From Rhizobium mongolense subsp. loessense (lineage in GTDB: Bacteria; Pseudomonadota; Alphaproteobacteria; Rhizobiales; Rhizobiaceae): DNA of 64,000 bases. This document shows positions 37,177 to 46,584 of the stretch, piece by piece; the stretch's first letter is position 1; the number at the start of each line of letters is the position of its first letter. The notes below the pieces were generated by a model. It was given only the letters and a program-made list of their open reading frames with translations, ran no database searches and was not told the origin of the DNA. The DNA lies in contig NZ_FMTM01000002.1 in the NCBI RefSeq assembly GCF_900099775.1, positions 62,001 through 126,000 of the forward strand, in the 5' to 3' direction. The translations under genes and the position numbers were made by a program.

Positions 37177-37802
37177 TGACCATGAGCGATCATACTATCG
37201 ACACGGCGCAAAAGCCTGAGTTCTATCTGACCGAAGAACATCATCCCGAAGGCAGCACAAATCTCGGCTTCTGGCTCTACCTCATGAGCGACTGCCTGAT
37301 CTTTGCGGTGCTGTTTGCGACCTATGGCGTTGTTGGCCGCAATTATGCGGCAGGGCCCTCGCCCAAGGACCTGTTCGATCTGCCACTCGTGGCAATCAAC
37401 ACGTCGATGCTGCTGTTTTCTTCCATCACCTACGGCTTCGCCATGCTCCAGATGGAAAAGAACAGCAAATCGGGCACGCTGATGTGGCTGGCGGTGACCG
37501 GCCTGTTCGGCGCGGCGTTCATCGGTCTTGAACTTTATGAGTTCATTCATTTGATCCACGAGGGTGCAGGTCCATCGCGAAGCGCTTTCCTTTCGGCCTT
37601 CTTTACGCTGGTTGGGACCCATGGGCTGCATGTCACATCCGGCATCATCTGGATGGCAACGCTGATGGTGCAGGTTTCGATGTATGGCCTGATCGAAGCC
37701 AACCGGCGCCGCCTCATGTGCCTGTCGATGTTCTGGCATTTCCTCGACGTCGTCTGGATCGGCGTTTTTTCCTTCGTCTACCTGATGGGAGTTCTCGGAT
37801 GA
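37176..37802 (+). CDS. cyoC: Cytochrome o ubiquinol oxidase subunit III
   Basis: Five-helix subunit III, 208 residues. The ATG at 37176 overlaps the cyoB TAA (TAATG); an ATG two codons later (37182) is also possible. The family segments [20 protein letters not shown] and [12 protein letters not shown] are present. The TGA stop overlaps the cyoD ATG. Confidence 0.93.
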   Translation: MTMSDHTIDTAQKPEFYLTEEHHPEGSTNLGFWLYLMSDCLIFAVLFATYGVVGRNYAAGPSPKDLFDLPLVAINTSMLLFSSITYGFAMLQMEKNSKSGTLMWLAVTGLFGAAFIGLELYEFIHLIHEGAGPSRSAFLSAFFTLVGTHGLHVTSGIIWMATLMVQVSMYGLIEANRRRLMCLSMFWHFLDVVWIGVFSFVYLMGVLG

Positions 37803-38200
37803 GTTCGCAAGCACCGGCACATGAGGACGCACACGAAGCCCATCATGGCCATAGCCATGGACACGGGGCAGGCCACGGCTCGATGAAGAGCTATACGATT
37901 GGTTTCGTCCTCTCGGTCATCTTGACCGCCATTCCCTTCTGGCTTGTCATGGCCGGTGTCTTCGAAAGCCCGGGGGTGACTGCTTTTCTTGTGATGGCAC
38001 TCGGCGCGATCCAGATCGTCGTTCACATGATCTGCTTCCTGCATATGAACACCCGCTCGGAAGGCGGCTGGACGATGATGGCGCTGATCTTCACGATCGT
38101 GATCGTGGCGATCGCGCTTTCCGGGTCGCTTTGGGTCATGCATCATCTGAATACCAATATGATGCCGATGAGCCCTGAAATGATGAAGAACATGCCCTAG
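37799..38200 (+). CDS. cyoD: Cytochrome o ubiquinol oxidase subunit IV, His-rich N-terminus
   Basis: Subunit IV, 133 residues with three helices. The ATG overlaps the cyoC stop (ATGA). The first 27 residues are strikingly His-rich ([15 protein letters not shown]) and precede the conserved core [18 protein letters not shown]. The His run may bind metal, parallel to the tail of CyoA. cyoE (heme O synthase) does not follow and must lie elsewhere if present. Confidence 0.92.
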   Translation: MSSQAPAHEDAHEAHHGHSHGHGAGHGSMKSYTIGFVLSVILTAIPFWLVMAGVFESPGVTAFLVMALGAIQIVVHMICFLHMNTRSEGGWTMMALIFTIVIVAIALSGSLWVMHHLNTNMMPMSPEMMKNMP

Positions 38201-38209
38201 GGGCGTCGA

Positions 38210-38242
38210 GCGGGCGGCGGCAAGGCCGCCCGCGCAGGTTTT
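38210..38242 (+). terminator. GC-rich hairpin after cyoD
   Basis: GCGGGCGGC (38210-38218) pairs with GCCGCCCGC (38225-38233) around a six-base loop; TTTT occurs at 38239-38242. It may attenuate transcription into the SURF1 gene, which starts six bases later. Confidence 0.45.
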
Positions 38243-38247
38243 CCGCC

Positions 38248-39009
38248 ATGCCAGACAGCTTTCCTTTACCGAAAGACCGGCGCCGACCATCCGTCAGGCT
38301 TACAATGCTGTGCAGCCTGATGCTTCTGTCGACGGCAGGTTTCGTCGCCCTCGGCCTCTGGCAGGTGGAACGGCTGTCCTGGAAACGTGACCTCATTGCT
38401 CTGGTCGATCAACGGGTCCACGCCGAGCCGGCTCCGGCCCCAACGCGAAGGGCAGTCAATGCCGCCGAGGACGAATACCGCCGCATAATGGCGACCGGCA
38501 CATTGCAGAACGGCAAGGAGACGCTGGTCTATGCGTCGACCGAACTGGGTCCAGGCTTTTGGGTGATGACACCGCTGTCGCTTCGAGATGGCCGGGCGGT
38601 CTTGATCAACCGCGGCTTTGTGCCGACCGACAAGCGCGATCCGCAAACCCGGCCATCCGGCCAACTCTCCGGTCAGGTCACGATCACAGGACTGATGCGG
38701 ATGACGGAACCGAAGGGTTCGCTGCTGCAATCGAACGATCCCGCCTCGGGCCGCTGGTATTCCCGCGACGTAGCTGCAATCGCGGCGGAAAAGCACGTGG
38801 CGGACGCTGCCGAGTATTTCATCGATGCCGACAACACTCCCAATCCCGGCGGTCTGCCGGTTGGCGGACTGACGCGCATCGTCTTTCCGAACAACCACCT
38901 CGTCTACGCGATCACATGGTTTGGCTTGGCGCTGATGGCGGCAGGCCTGCTGGCATTCGTGATCCGAAGCGAGGTTCAAACGCACCGGCCGTGGCAATCG
39001 TCCGGCTGA
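38248..39009 (+). CDS. SURF1 family oxidase assembly protein
   Basis: Inner-membrane SURF1 protein of 253 residues with one helix near each end (about residues 18-38 and 222-242) and a periplasmic domain between. Family marks are FVALGLWQVERLSWK near residue 35 and VLINRGFVP near residue 118. SURF1 assists heme insertion into heme-copper oxidases, and here it follows cyoABCD. The last 98 bases overlap the convergent histidine kinase gene. Confidence 0.9.
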   Translation: MPDSFPLPKDRRRPSVRLTMLCSLMLLSTAGFVALGLWQVERLSWKRDLIALVDQRVHAEPAPAPTRRAVNAAEDEYRRIMATGTLQNGKETLVYASTELGPGFWVMTPLSLRDGRAVLINRGFVPTDKRDPQTRPSGQLSGQVTITGLMRMTEPKGSLLQSNDPASGRWYSRDVAAIAAEKHVADAAEYFIDADNTPNPGGLPVGGLTRIVFPNNHLVYAITWFGLALMAAGLLAFVIRSEVQTHRPWQSSG

Positions 39010-40537
39010 TTGCTTCGGCAAGTTGTGCCTGCGAGAAGGGCTTGCCGAGACGCGGCAGGTCGATGAGGCCGCCGCCGGGCGGAATATCGGCATAGCCCGT
39101 GGCAAGGATGATCGGCATGTGCGGCCAATCACGGCGGATCGCCTCCGCAAGCTCTGCACCCGTCATCCGCGGCATGGCGTGGTCGGAGATGACAAGGTCG
39201 ACCTGTTCACTGGAAAGGATGGCCAGCGCATCGGCACCCGATGGCGCCTCGATGACGTCGTAGCCGAGGTCTTCCAGCATCAAAACCGTGTTCATGAGCA
39301 CAAGACTGTCATCGTCGACGGCCAGGATGCGCAGCGAGCGCGGAAGGCCGGGATGATCGGCCGCTTCCTGCGAAAGCTCTTCCGGTGCGTCATCCTGCGC
39401 CAGGACCGCTGGGAACCAAAGCTCGGCGACCGTGCCTTCGCCGAGGCGGCTCTTCAACAGCAGCCGGCCGCCTGACTGCGCGGCGAGCCCTTGAACCATA
39501 GGCAATCCGAGACCCGTGCCTTTCCCGACTCCCTTCGTCGTGAAGAAGGGTGTCGTCGCCTGCTCAAGTGTCTCTTCGTCCATGCCCTCTCCGCCGTCGA
39601 TGACTGAGATGCAAAGATACGCACCGGCCGTAAGGATCCCTTCCTTTTCACCTACCGTCCGCTCCTGCGCTCTGACAGTGATTTTCCCTCCGCGCGGCAT
39701 GGCATCACGCGCATTCACAATAAGATTGAGGATGGCTGTTTCGAGCTGGTTGGGATCGGTGGCAATTGCTGGAACGCCCGGCAGCATATCGATTTCCAGC
39801 ATGGTCAGGGGCCCGAGCGAACGCTGCAGCATGTCGGCCATTCCGTCCATGAGCGTTGCAATCTCGATCGTCTTGACCGCCAGTTCCTGGCGCCGGGAAA
39901 AGGCGAGCATGCGCTGCGTCAAGGCGGCGCCGCGCTGCGCACCCTGGATGGCATTTTCGACGAGGGGCATCAGCTCCGGCTGCTCAGGCATCCGCTTCTT
40001 CAAAATCTCCAGGCTGCCGAGAACGGCCATCAGAAGATTGTTGAAGTCGTGGGCAATGCCGCCGGTGAGCTGGCCGATCGCCTCCATTTTCTGCGCCTGG
40101 AAGAGCTCTTCGCGTGCCTGATCGAGCGCACGCTGGATTTCGCGCTTCTCGGTCATATCGCGCGTGATCTTCGCAAAACCGATTACTTCCCCGCGATCGT
40201 CCGTGATCGCGTCAAGGACCACGTTCGCCCAAAACCGGCTGCCGTCCTTGCGCACGCGCCAGGCCTCTTTTTCGAAGCGGCCGTCGCGGCGGGCAATGTC
40301 AAGCGCACGTTCCGGCTCACCGGAAGCTCGGTCCTCCTCGGTGTAGAAACTCGAGAAGTGCCTGCCGATGATCTCTTCCTGTGAATATCCTTTGAGGCGC
40401 TGAGCACCGACGTTCCAGGTGGCGACGTGACCCTCCGGACTAAGCATATAGATCGCGTAGTCGGTGATGGCATCGACAAGTAACCGCAAGCGGCCCTCGC
40501 CCGTGAGAGACGCACCAATTCGATCCATCACTTCCAT
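38912..40537 (-). CDS. PAS-domain hybrid histidine kinase with receiver domain
   Basis: Soluble hybrid kinase of 541 residues. A PAS domain spans about residues 15-135 (TWNVGAQRLKGYSQEEIIG). The phosphoacceptor His163 lies in GGIAHDFNNLL. The ATPase domain has NLIVNARDAMP (N box) and GVGKGTGLGLPMV (G2 box). A receiver domain (about residues 395-515) has ILAVDDD and the phosphorylated Asp in VISDHAMP. No transmembrane helix is present, so it senses a cytoplasmic signal, possibly redox or light through PAS. No separate response regulator is adjacent. Start: ATG with a GGGGGG site. Confidence 0.88.
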   Translation of the reverse strand: MEVMDRIGASLTGEGRLRLLVDAITDYAIYMLSPEGHVATWNVGAQRLKGYSQEEIIGRHFSSFYTEEDRASGEPERALDIARRDGRFEKEAWRVRKDGSRFWANVVLDAITDDRGEVIGFAKITRDMTEKREIQRALDQAREELFQAQKMEAIGQLTGGIAHDFNNLLMAVLGSLEILKKRMPEQPELMPLVENAIQGAQRGAALTQRMLAFSRRQELAVKTIEIATLMDGMADMLQRSLGPLTMLEIDMLPGVPAIATDPNQLETAILNLIVNARDAMPRGGKITVRAQERTVGEKEGILTAGAYLCISVIDGGEGMDEETLEQATTPFFTTKGVGKGTGLGLPMVQGLAAQSGGRLLLKSRLGEGTVAELWFPAVLAQDDAPEELSQEAADHPGLPRSLRILAVDDDSLVLMNTVLMLEDLGYDVIEAPSGADALAILSSEQVDLVISDHAMPRMTGAELAEAIRRDWPHMPIILATGYADIPPGGGLIDLPRLGKPFSQAQLAEAISRTIATAGAFEPRFGSRMPAGLPPSAPSQTM

Positions 40538-40612
40538 AAGCCCCCCGTGGGAAACACTCGTTTCCTAAACCGAAGGAGCCGCGAAATGGTTCCCGCAAAG
40601 ATCCGAATAAAT

Positions 40613-42019
40613 TCAAACAGCTCTGCTTTGAGGATAGAACTGCTCTGCGACCTTTTCCGCAGCCGCGTAGGCCTGGGTGACGATTTCAGGAACCAGATCG
40701 ATATCCGGCAGGCTGCCAAGGCCGAGCGGACCGACGGCGAAGAGGCCGTCCACCGTCGATCCGTCCTCCAGGCAGAGGCCGCCGCGCTGATCGACGGCAA
40801 GCCCGAGCGAAAGCTCGTCGGGCGCGGCAAGGCCGGCGCCGATGAGGCTCTGCATCAAAGGCATCCCCAGATCAGGTGCCTTGCAGCGGCAGTCAAAAAC
40901 ACGCTCCGCATGGATGATTTCCTCGACATTTGATCCGGCCGGCGTGAAGAAGATGCCGCTGAGCCCCCGGCGGCCGGCCGTGCCTCGACGAAGGACAGTA
41001 TTGCCTTCGGCAAGCTCGCGTTTCAAGCGCAGATGCATCGCTTCTGGCAGGCGGTTCCGGTGGCTGTCGTAGATGGCGCGCAGATGCCTATTGAACTGGC
41101 GTTTCTGATCGGCCGGCAGCGAACGCCAGAGAGAGCGGGCATGTCTGCGCAGACCGTTCATCACCGACTGCCAGCTACGGCCCTCTTCTTCTGCCTCGCG
41201 GCAGGCCGCGCGGATGAAGCGGACGATCTCGGGCAGCTTTTGCGGCAACGCCTCGGCCGGGAAAACCGGATCGGCGGAATTCGGTGTATGGCTCTGCGGC
41301 AGGAAACCATGCTTCGAGACAATCGTGATCTGGCCGTTGTAACCGCTATCGCGCAGTTGCAGCAACTGGTCAACCACGCGGATGCCGCTTCCAAGGAGAA
41401 CAGCATGCGGCCGGGAGACGAGACGCTGGGCCCGCACCGGCGACCGATCCTCCGTCTCCGGCTCGGGCTCGCAAAGCCCATAGCCGGTGGCCAGGACGAC
41501 GGTATCAAAGAGCGGATTGGCTGGATGGGCGCTTTCGAGCAGAAAGCGGTTTGCTTGGCTTCTGCGGATTGCGACGACCGGCTCGTGGCAGACCTGTACG
41601 GTGATATCCTTGCGGGCTGCGAGCGCTTCTGAAAAACGCTGATAGACGTAGTCGCTGAAAAGTGCCTTCGGAACGAAAATCTGGCGGAAACCCGGGATCG
41701 CGGCACGCACGGCAGCCCGGAATTCCGCATTGCTACAGAGCCAGTCGTTGAAGTCGTCGGCGTCGCCGAGCGACACCGAAAGATCGCGCACGCGGGTATT
41801 GAGTATCGTCGAAGCGCGCGCCGACGACAGCGCTTGGCCCCCGCTGACCGAGGAATTCGGATCAAAAAGCTGAAGATGGAACGGCGTCCGCACCGTTTTC
41901 ATCAAGGCGATTGCGCTCATCATGCCGGAAAAACCCCGGCCGACGATTGCGATACGGCGGACAGCCGAAACCCGTGCCGTCGTCTTGAACTTCGAAGCAA
42001 AAAGTCCCTGAACCGTCAT
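40613..42019 (-). CDS. FAD/NAD(P)-binding protein (FAD-NAD(P)-binding family, YdhS/HpyO-like)
   Basis: Flavoprotein of 468 residues. The dinucleotide-binding loop is IAIVGRGFSGMMSA (about residues 23-36), with GRGFSG in place of GxGxxG. The LATGYG motif appears near residue 177 and a second nucleotide loop, VLLGSGIRVVDQ, near 208. Related proteins are annotated as FAD-dependent oxidoreductases of unknown substrate. The ATG follows an AAGGGAG site. It is the first gene of a leftward pair with the histidine kinase (75-base gap). Confidence 0.8.
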   Translation of the reverse strand: MTVQGLFASKFKTTARVSAVRRIAIVGRGFSGMMSAIALMKTVRTPFHLQLFDPNSSVSGGQALSSARASTILNTRVRDLSVSLGDADDFNDWLCSNAEFRAAVRAAIPGFRQIFVPKALFSDYVYQRFSEALAARKDITVQVCHEPVVAIRRSQANRFLLESAHPANPLFDTVVLATGYGLCEPEPETEDRSPVRAQRLVSRPHAVLLGSGIRVVDQLLQLRDSGYNGQITIVSKHGFLPQSHTPNSADPVFPAEALPQKLPEIVRFIRAACREAEEEGRSWQSVMNGLRRHARSLWRSLPADQKRQFNRHLRAIYDSHRNRLPEAMHLRLKRELAEGNTVLRRGTAGRRGLSGIFFTPAGSNVEEIIHAERVFDCRCKAPDLGMPLMQSLIGAGLAAPDELSLGLAVDQRGGLCLEDGSTVDGLFAVGPLGLGSLPDIDLVPEIVTQAYAAAEKVAEQFYPQSRAV

Positions 42020-42350
42020 CTCAACTCCCTTGCGGGATCAGCCCGCATCGCGTCTCGATCAAGGTTTTCAACGCAGGAAGACACGCGCCTGCGTTGGTGA
42101 GGTTCGTGCGGCCGTCTGGAACGCTTGCCGCTCATCGAAGCGTTGAGCTTCGCCAGAAACGAGGGAACATTGCCGCCGTCATAGTCTATCAAACTAGTCG
42201 TGTATGAAAGCCCTAAAATGGGAAAGTGGCAAGCGTTTTGTTCGCGATGACTGCAGGCAAGTCAGCCAGAGCGCTGAAACTAAAGAGAGATTTGTCTTTT
42301 CCACGGCGCCTTGTGCTGCCTTGTCCAAGATACCTATTCGGACCAGGCGT
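42020..42350. other. Intergenic region, no gene recognised
   Basis: About 330 bases between the stop of the alpha/beta hydrolase and the start of the flavoprotein gene, both leftward. A 127-codon frame (42204-42587) runs into the hydrolase in antisense and shows no family features. The stretch presumably carries the flavoprotein promoter. Confidence 0.4.
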
Positions 42351-43280
42351 CTATTTCACAACGCGGTCGATCAGGAAATTGAAGAAATCGCTATAGCGCG
42401 CCGGAATACGCTCTGCCCCCTCGAGAAGGGTCACGGCATGGCCGTTCCTTTCGGCGGTCTTTTGAAATTCTGCGCCGAACTTCGGGCTGTGAACAAGCGC
42501 CATGTGATCGCTCGACTGATCCTGCAGACCCCCCGAATAGAGAAGCACGATCGGCGGCGAGTTTGCGCGAACCAGATAGGAGGGTGACAGCGTCGAGATG
42601 TAACTCAGGAATTTATCCCTTTGCGCCAGAAAGGATTGGAAATCCGCTTCTGGCAGGCCAAAGGCATGGCCTCCGTAATTGATGGATGGACCGACCCAAT
42701 CGCGCATTTCAAAGGGATCGATCGTGGTTTGCGCATCGATGCCGCCGACCGCCTTGATCGCCTGCAGCGAACCGTCCCCATTGACCGACAATGCCAGCCA
42801 GAGCGCATTGAAGCCGCCTGCCGAAGCGCCGTATATGGCAAGCCGTGTATTATCAATGCCAAGGCTCCCGCCGTTCTTCAGGAGATATCCGTAGGCCGAT
42901 TTGGTATCCTCAAGCGCGGCAAGCACGGGCGGGAATATCCGGTCGCGTTTTGCCTCGACGAGATTGCGATAGTTGATCGCAACGACCGCAACGCCCTTCG
43001 ACAGCATATAGTCCCTGGCATTGGCCGCGAGAAACTGCTTGTCACCATTCCACCATCCGCCGCCATGGACATAGATGATCGCCGGAAACGGACCGGCACC
43101 GGGCGGCTTATAGATGTCCATCCTGTTGCGGGCGTCGCTTCCGTAGGCGATGTCCTTGAAGGCAGGACCGTCCCTATCGGTCGAGGCCAAAACCTCGCAA
43201 GTTCCGGCCGCAAGTAAGAAAAACGCGAGCCCGGCTACAGCCAGCATCGCCGTGATACGCCTCGATAATCCGTAATTCAT
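42351..43280 (-). CDS. Secreted alpha/beta hydrolase (BD-FAE-like esterase/lipase)
   Basis: Alpha/beta hydrolase of 309 residues. The start at 43280 is chosen because GAGAGG lies about seven bases upstream and a signal peptide (MLAVAGLAFFLLAAG) follows at once. The oxyanion-hole motif is YVHGGGWWNGD, the nucleophile Ser lies in IYGASAGGFNA, and the last conserved His is in ERNGHAVTLLEG. An Asp-rich loop (LQDQSSDHM) may supply the acid. Close relatives act on carbohydrate or kynurenine-type esters; the substrate is open. Confidence 0.82.
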   Translation of the reverse strand: MNYGLSRRITAMLAVAGLAFFLLAAGTCEVLASTDRDGPAFKDIAYGSDARNRMDIYKPPGAGPFPAIIYVHGGGWWNGDKQFLAANARDYMLSKGVAVVAINYRNLVEAKRDRIFPPVLAALEDTKSAYGYLLKNGGSLGIDNTRLAIYGASAGGFNALWLALSVNGDGSLQAIKAVGGIDAQTTIDPFEMRDWVGPSINYGGHAFGLPEADFQSFLAQRDKFLSYISTLSPSYLVRANSPPIVLLYSGGLQDQSSDHMALVHSPKFGAEFQKTAERNGHAVTLLEGAERIPARYSDFFNFLIDRVVK

Positions 43281-43435
43281 TCTGCAACCTCTCGCCGTCC
43301 GCCACGCGTTCAAATATAAAAAGTTTACAAGCCACGCACAATATGGGTGGACAACGGAATTATATTAATAGTAATACACTACAGAAACAAATACTCGAAA
43401 TTTATTCGGGACATATACTCCTTTTGGATGATAGT

Positions 43436-44539
43436 ATGCCTGAGAAAAAGCCTGCAACACATTACTATGTGGTAGATATAGTCAGAATTTATGCTGCTGC
43501 ATTGGTTCTGCTATTCCACTTTTCAGCCTTCCAGCTTCCGCAAACTAGCGGGCCGGTGTTCGCCTTCCTCTGGCCATTCGATGGGGTTGGCAGCATTGGC
43601 GTTGAGATTTTTTTCGTGATTTCCGGCCTAGTGATCTCCATGAGCGCAGAAAGCGCCAGCGGCATGCACGGCGCTCTCCGTTTCATTCACCTGCGCGCCC
43701 TTCGAATCCTGCCGGCTTTGTGGATTTCCAGCGTCATAGGCTTTGCGGCCCTATCGCTGGCGGGCCAGGACATTACGTCTCTCATTCCTCCCCTCATCCG
43801 TTCCTCGGTCCTTTCGCCGGTCGGGCCTTATATTGATGGCGTCGTATGGTCGCTGGTGGTCGAGGCTGCATTCTACCTGACGGTCGGGATCACGATCGTC
43901 TTTGCGCCGCGTCTTTCTTTGGAAAATCTGGCGAAGATCATTTGCGCCGGAAGCTCGGTCTATCTCGTGGTATGGTCTGCGGCCTTTCTACTCGACAAGG
44001 ACCTGTTTGCGACGCTTTCGCGTTTTCCTTCGAAGGTCTTTCTCATGCGCTACGGCGTTTTCTTCGCGCTGGGCATGTTGCTGTGGGCTCAACTGCGCGG
44101 TCATCGTCCCAAAGTCGCGATCGGCGCCCTGCTGCCAGCAGGTTTGATGTGCATTGTCGAGATAGTCGTGGGCAGGGATCTCTTATGGGGCATCGGCACC
44201 GGAGCCTGTGTGGTGTGGCTGACGGCCATAGCCTTTATGGTTTTTTGCATCATGCATGCGGACGCATTCGAGACCGGGTTAACCCATCGGCAGCGGACAA
44301 TATTCCGATATCTCGGAAGCCTGAGCTACGCACTCTACCTTAATCATTACACGTTCGGCGGCTTGATCGTCCAAACGCTGGCGACAGTGCTGCCGCCAGT
44401 CTCGCGGGTGTCTGTCGGTTTGCTGTTTTGCGTTTCGGTTTGCGCCGTCCTTTTGATGTCCTGTTTCGTCACGTCCGCAGAAAGGATCGTGAAGAAACCT
44501 CTAATGCTGCGGCGTTCACCGCAATTGGGACCGAGCTGA
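43436..44539 (+). CDS. Acyltransferase 3 family membrane protein
   Basis: Second acyltransferase of the window, 367 residues and about ten helices. The ATG at 43436 has GGATG about seven bases upstream and leads into VVDIVRIYAAALVLLFHFSAF with the conserved Arg and His. IGVEIFFVISGLVIS is the other family mark. The 100 bases before it are unusually AT-rich compared with the rest of the window. It precedes a two-gene ABC exporter by 167 bases, so export of an acylated product is conceivable. Confidence 0.85.
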   Translation: MPEKKPATHYYVVDIVRIYAAALVLLFHFSAFQLPQTSGPVFAFLWPFDGVGSIGVEIFFVISGLVISMSAESASGMHGALRFIHLRALRILPALWISSVIGFAALSLAGQDITSLIPPLIRSSVLSPVGPYIDGVVWSLVVEAAFYLTVGITIVFAPRLSLENLAKIICAGSSVYLVVWSAAFLLDKDLFATLSRFPSKVFLMRYGVFFALGMLLWAQLRGHRPKVAIGALLPAGLMCIVEIVVGRDLLWGIGTGACVVWLTAIAFMVFCIMHADAFETGLTHRQRTIFRYLGSLSYALYLNHYTFGGLIVQTLATVLPPVSRVSVGLLFCVSVCAVLLMSCFVTSAERIVKKPLMLRRSPQLGPS

Positions 44540-44706
44540 GGAGCGGTTGTGATCGTCTCGCTCACGAGAAAATAACCAACTGGTGAATTCTTTACTTGAA
44601 CGCCCAGGTAGAATCGGCGAAACTTAGCGCGCTAATCAATCCCTTCATGGAATTGCCGTCTTCTCGGGCCAGCGTCCGACCCATACATCTATTTGGAATC
44701 AATACC

Positions 44707-46560
44707 GTGAGCAGCGATGCGTCGATACGCGCGACGAAGCCTTCAGCTTCGCTTGCGCTTGTGAATGCGGCAGGCTGGGGCAAGGGCCTTTATACGCTGG
44801 TCCGCATCACCGTCATGGCCTTTCGTCACCCTTGGCAGGCGGGTTTGGCCATCGGCGCAACCCTCATCGCATCCACGTTCCAGCTTCTGATACCGCGCCT
44901 GCTCGGCCAGGCGGTCGACCATACCCAGGTTGCATTGACCGGCGGAGCGGCCGGCCAGCTGGCGCAAGAGGCGCTGCTGACGACGGCGATGCTTTTGCTC
45001 GGCGCCAGCGTGCTCCGCGGCGTCTTCACGATGGTTCAGAACTATTACAGCGAAAGCGTCGGCCACCACATGGGCTACGAGCTGCGGCTTGCCTGTTACG
45101 AGAAGATCCAGCGGCTCTCCTTCAGTTTTCACGACACGGTTCATTCGGGCGATCTGATCACTGTCGGACTGCTCGATCTCGAAGGCGTGCGAATGTATTT
45201 TTCGACAGCACTTGTGCGTGTGTTCCTGCTTTCGATGCTGATCGGGATCGGTGCGTACATGCTGATTTCGACCGATGTGGTTCTTGGCCTCCTGGCGTTG
45301 AGTTTCGTGCCTTTCGTCGGCTGGCGTTCCTCAGTGACGCAGCTGCGGCTGCGTGCCACGTGGCTCGACCTGCAGGAGCGGCTTTCGGTGCTGACCCGCA
45401 TCATGGAGGAGAATCTCGGCGGCATCCGTGTCGTCCGTGCCTTCGCTGCGCAAGACCATGAGCTCTCCAAATTCGAGAAGGCATCGAAGAATGCGCTGAC
45501 GCTTGCGCACCAGCGTGTCGGTATCCGTGTCGCCAATACCAGCGCCATGACCTTTTCATTCTTCGCTGCGATGGGCCTCGTGCTCTGGGTCGGCGGAGAA
45601 AAGGTGACGGCCGGCGACATCACCGTCGGTACGCTCGCCTCGTTCTTGACGTTCATGACCATTTTGCAAATGCCGGTGCGCCAACTCGGCCTGATGGTCA
45701 ACGCCTTTGCCCGGGCATCGACATGCGGCACACGCCTCTTCAATCTGCTCGACCTGGAGATCGCCATACGCAATGCCCCGGATGCAAAGGAACTGAAGGT
45801 ATCAGATGGCACGCTTCGTTTCGAGAATGTCGCCTTCGCTTATCCAAGCTCGGACATGCATCAGGTGCTTCACGGCGTTTCCTTCGAAGCGCGGCGTGGT
45901 GAAACGGTCGGCATCGTCGGCCCGCCTGGCAGCGGCAAATCGACGATCGCCCATTTGGTCCCGCGCTTTTATGACGTGACGAAGGGCAGGATCACGATCG
46001 ACGGGCAGGATATCCGCAAGGTGACACTGCAATCGCTCCGCCGCGCAGTTGCCGTCGTCCAGCAGGATTCCTTCCTGTTCACGACGACCATCGAAAACAA
46101 TATCGCCTATGGCGACCCATGGGCCAAGGAGCCGCGGATCGAGCGCGCGAGCGAAAGCGCACAGCTGCACAACTATGTCCTCGGCCTGCCGACTGGCTAC
46201 GGCACGGTGGTCGGAGAACGCGGCGTTTCGCTGTCCGGCGGCCAGCGCCAGCGCCTTTCGATCGCGCGCGCGCTGATGCTGAGGCCGGCGGTGATGGTAT
46301 TTGACGACTCTACGGCGGCGATCGACGCTGCCACCGAACAGCGCATCCGCGCCGCCATGCGCCAATACGCCGCCGACCGCGTGACGATCATCGTCGCCCA
46401 CCGCCTGAGTTCGCTGATGCATGCCGACCAGATCCTCTTCGTCGAGGACGGCTGCATCGTCGAGCGCGGCACGCATGAGGAACTGCTGGCCGCCGGCGGC
46501 CGGTACAAGGCACTTTACGACTTGCAGGTGCGGCCGGGCGACGACGCTTTGAGCGCGTAA
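44707..46560 (+). CDS. ABC exporter half-transporter with non-canonical Walker B
   Basis: Membrane-fused ABC exporter subunit of about 617 residues. The GTG at 44707 (GGAAT eight bases before) is the likely start; the frame is open from 44596. Six helices occupy about residues 25-300. The ATPase domain has Walker A GPPGSGKST and an intact signature LSGGQRQR. Walker B reads VMVFDDSTAAID, so the catalytic Glu is Asp. That is the mark of the degenerate partner in heterodimeric exporters. The second subunit starts 24 bases downstream. Confidence 0.88.
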   Translation: MSSDASIRATKPSASLALVNAAGWGKGLYTLVRITVMAFRHPWQAGLAIGATLIASTFQLLIPRLLGQAVDHTQVALTGGAAGQLAQEALLTTAMLLLGASVLRGVFTMVQNYYSESVGHHMGYELRLACYEKIQRLSFSFHDTVHSGDLITVGLLDLEGVRMYFSTALVRVFLLSMLIGIGAYMLISTDVVLGLLALSFVPFVGWRSSVTQLRLRATWLDLQERLSVLTRIMEENLGGIRVVRAFAAQDHELSKFEKASKNALTLAHQRVGIRVANTSAMTFSFFAAMGLVLWVGGEKVTAGDITVGTLASFLTFMTILQMPVRQLGLMVNAFARASTCGTRLFNLLDLEIAIRNAPDAKELKVSDGTLRFENVAFAYPSSDMHQVLHGVSFEARRGETVGIVGPPGSGKSTIAHLVPRFYDVTKGRITIDGQDIRKVTLQSLRRAVAVVQQDSFLFTTTIENNIAYGDPWAKEPRIERASESAQLHNYVLGLPTGYGTVVGERGVSLSGGQRQRLSIARALMLRPAVMVFDDSTAAIDAATEQRIRAAMRQYAADRVTIIVAHRLSSLMHADQILFVEDGCIVERGTHEELLAAGGRYKALYDLQVRPGDDALSA

Positions 46561-46584
46561 GAAACCGGCGCAGGGGAGGACTTC

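Noticed and set aside
42204..42587. 127-codon plus-strand frame in and beyond the 42 kb gap
   Set aside because: Two thirds of it is antisense to the alpha/beta hydrolase and no ribosome site or domain is seen.
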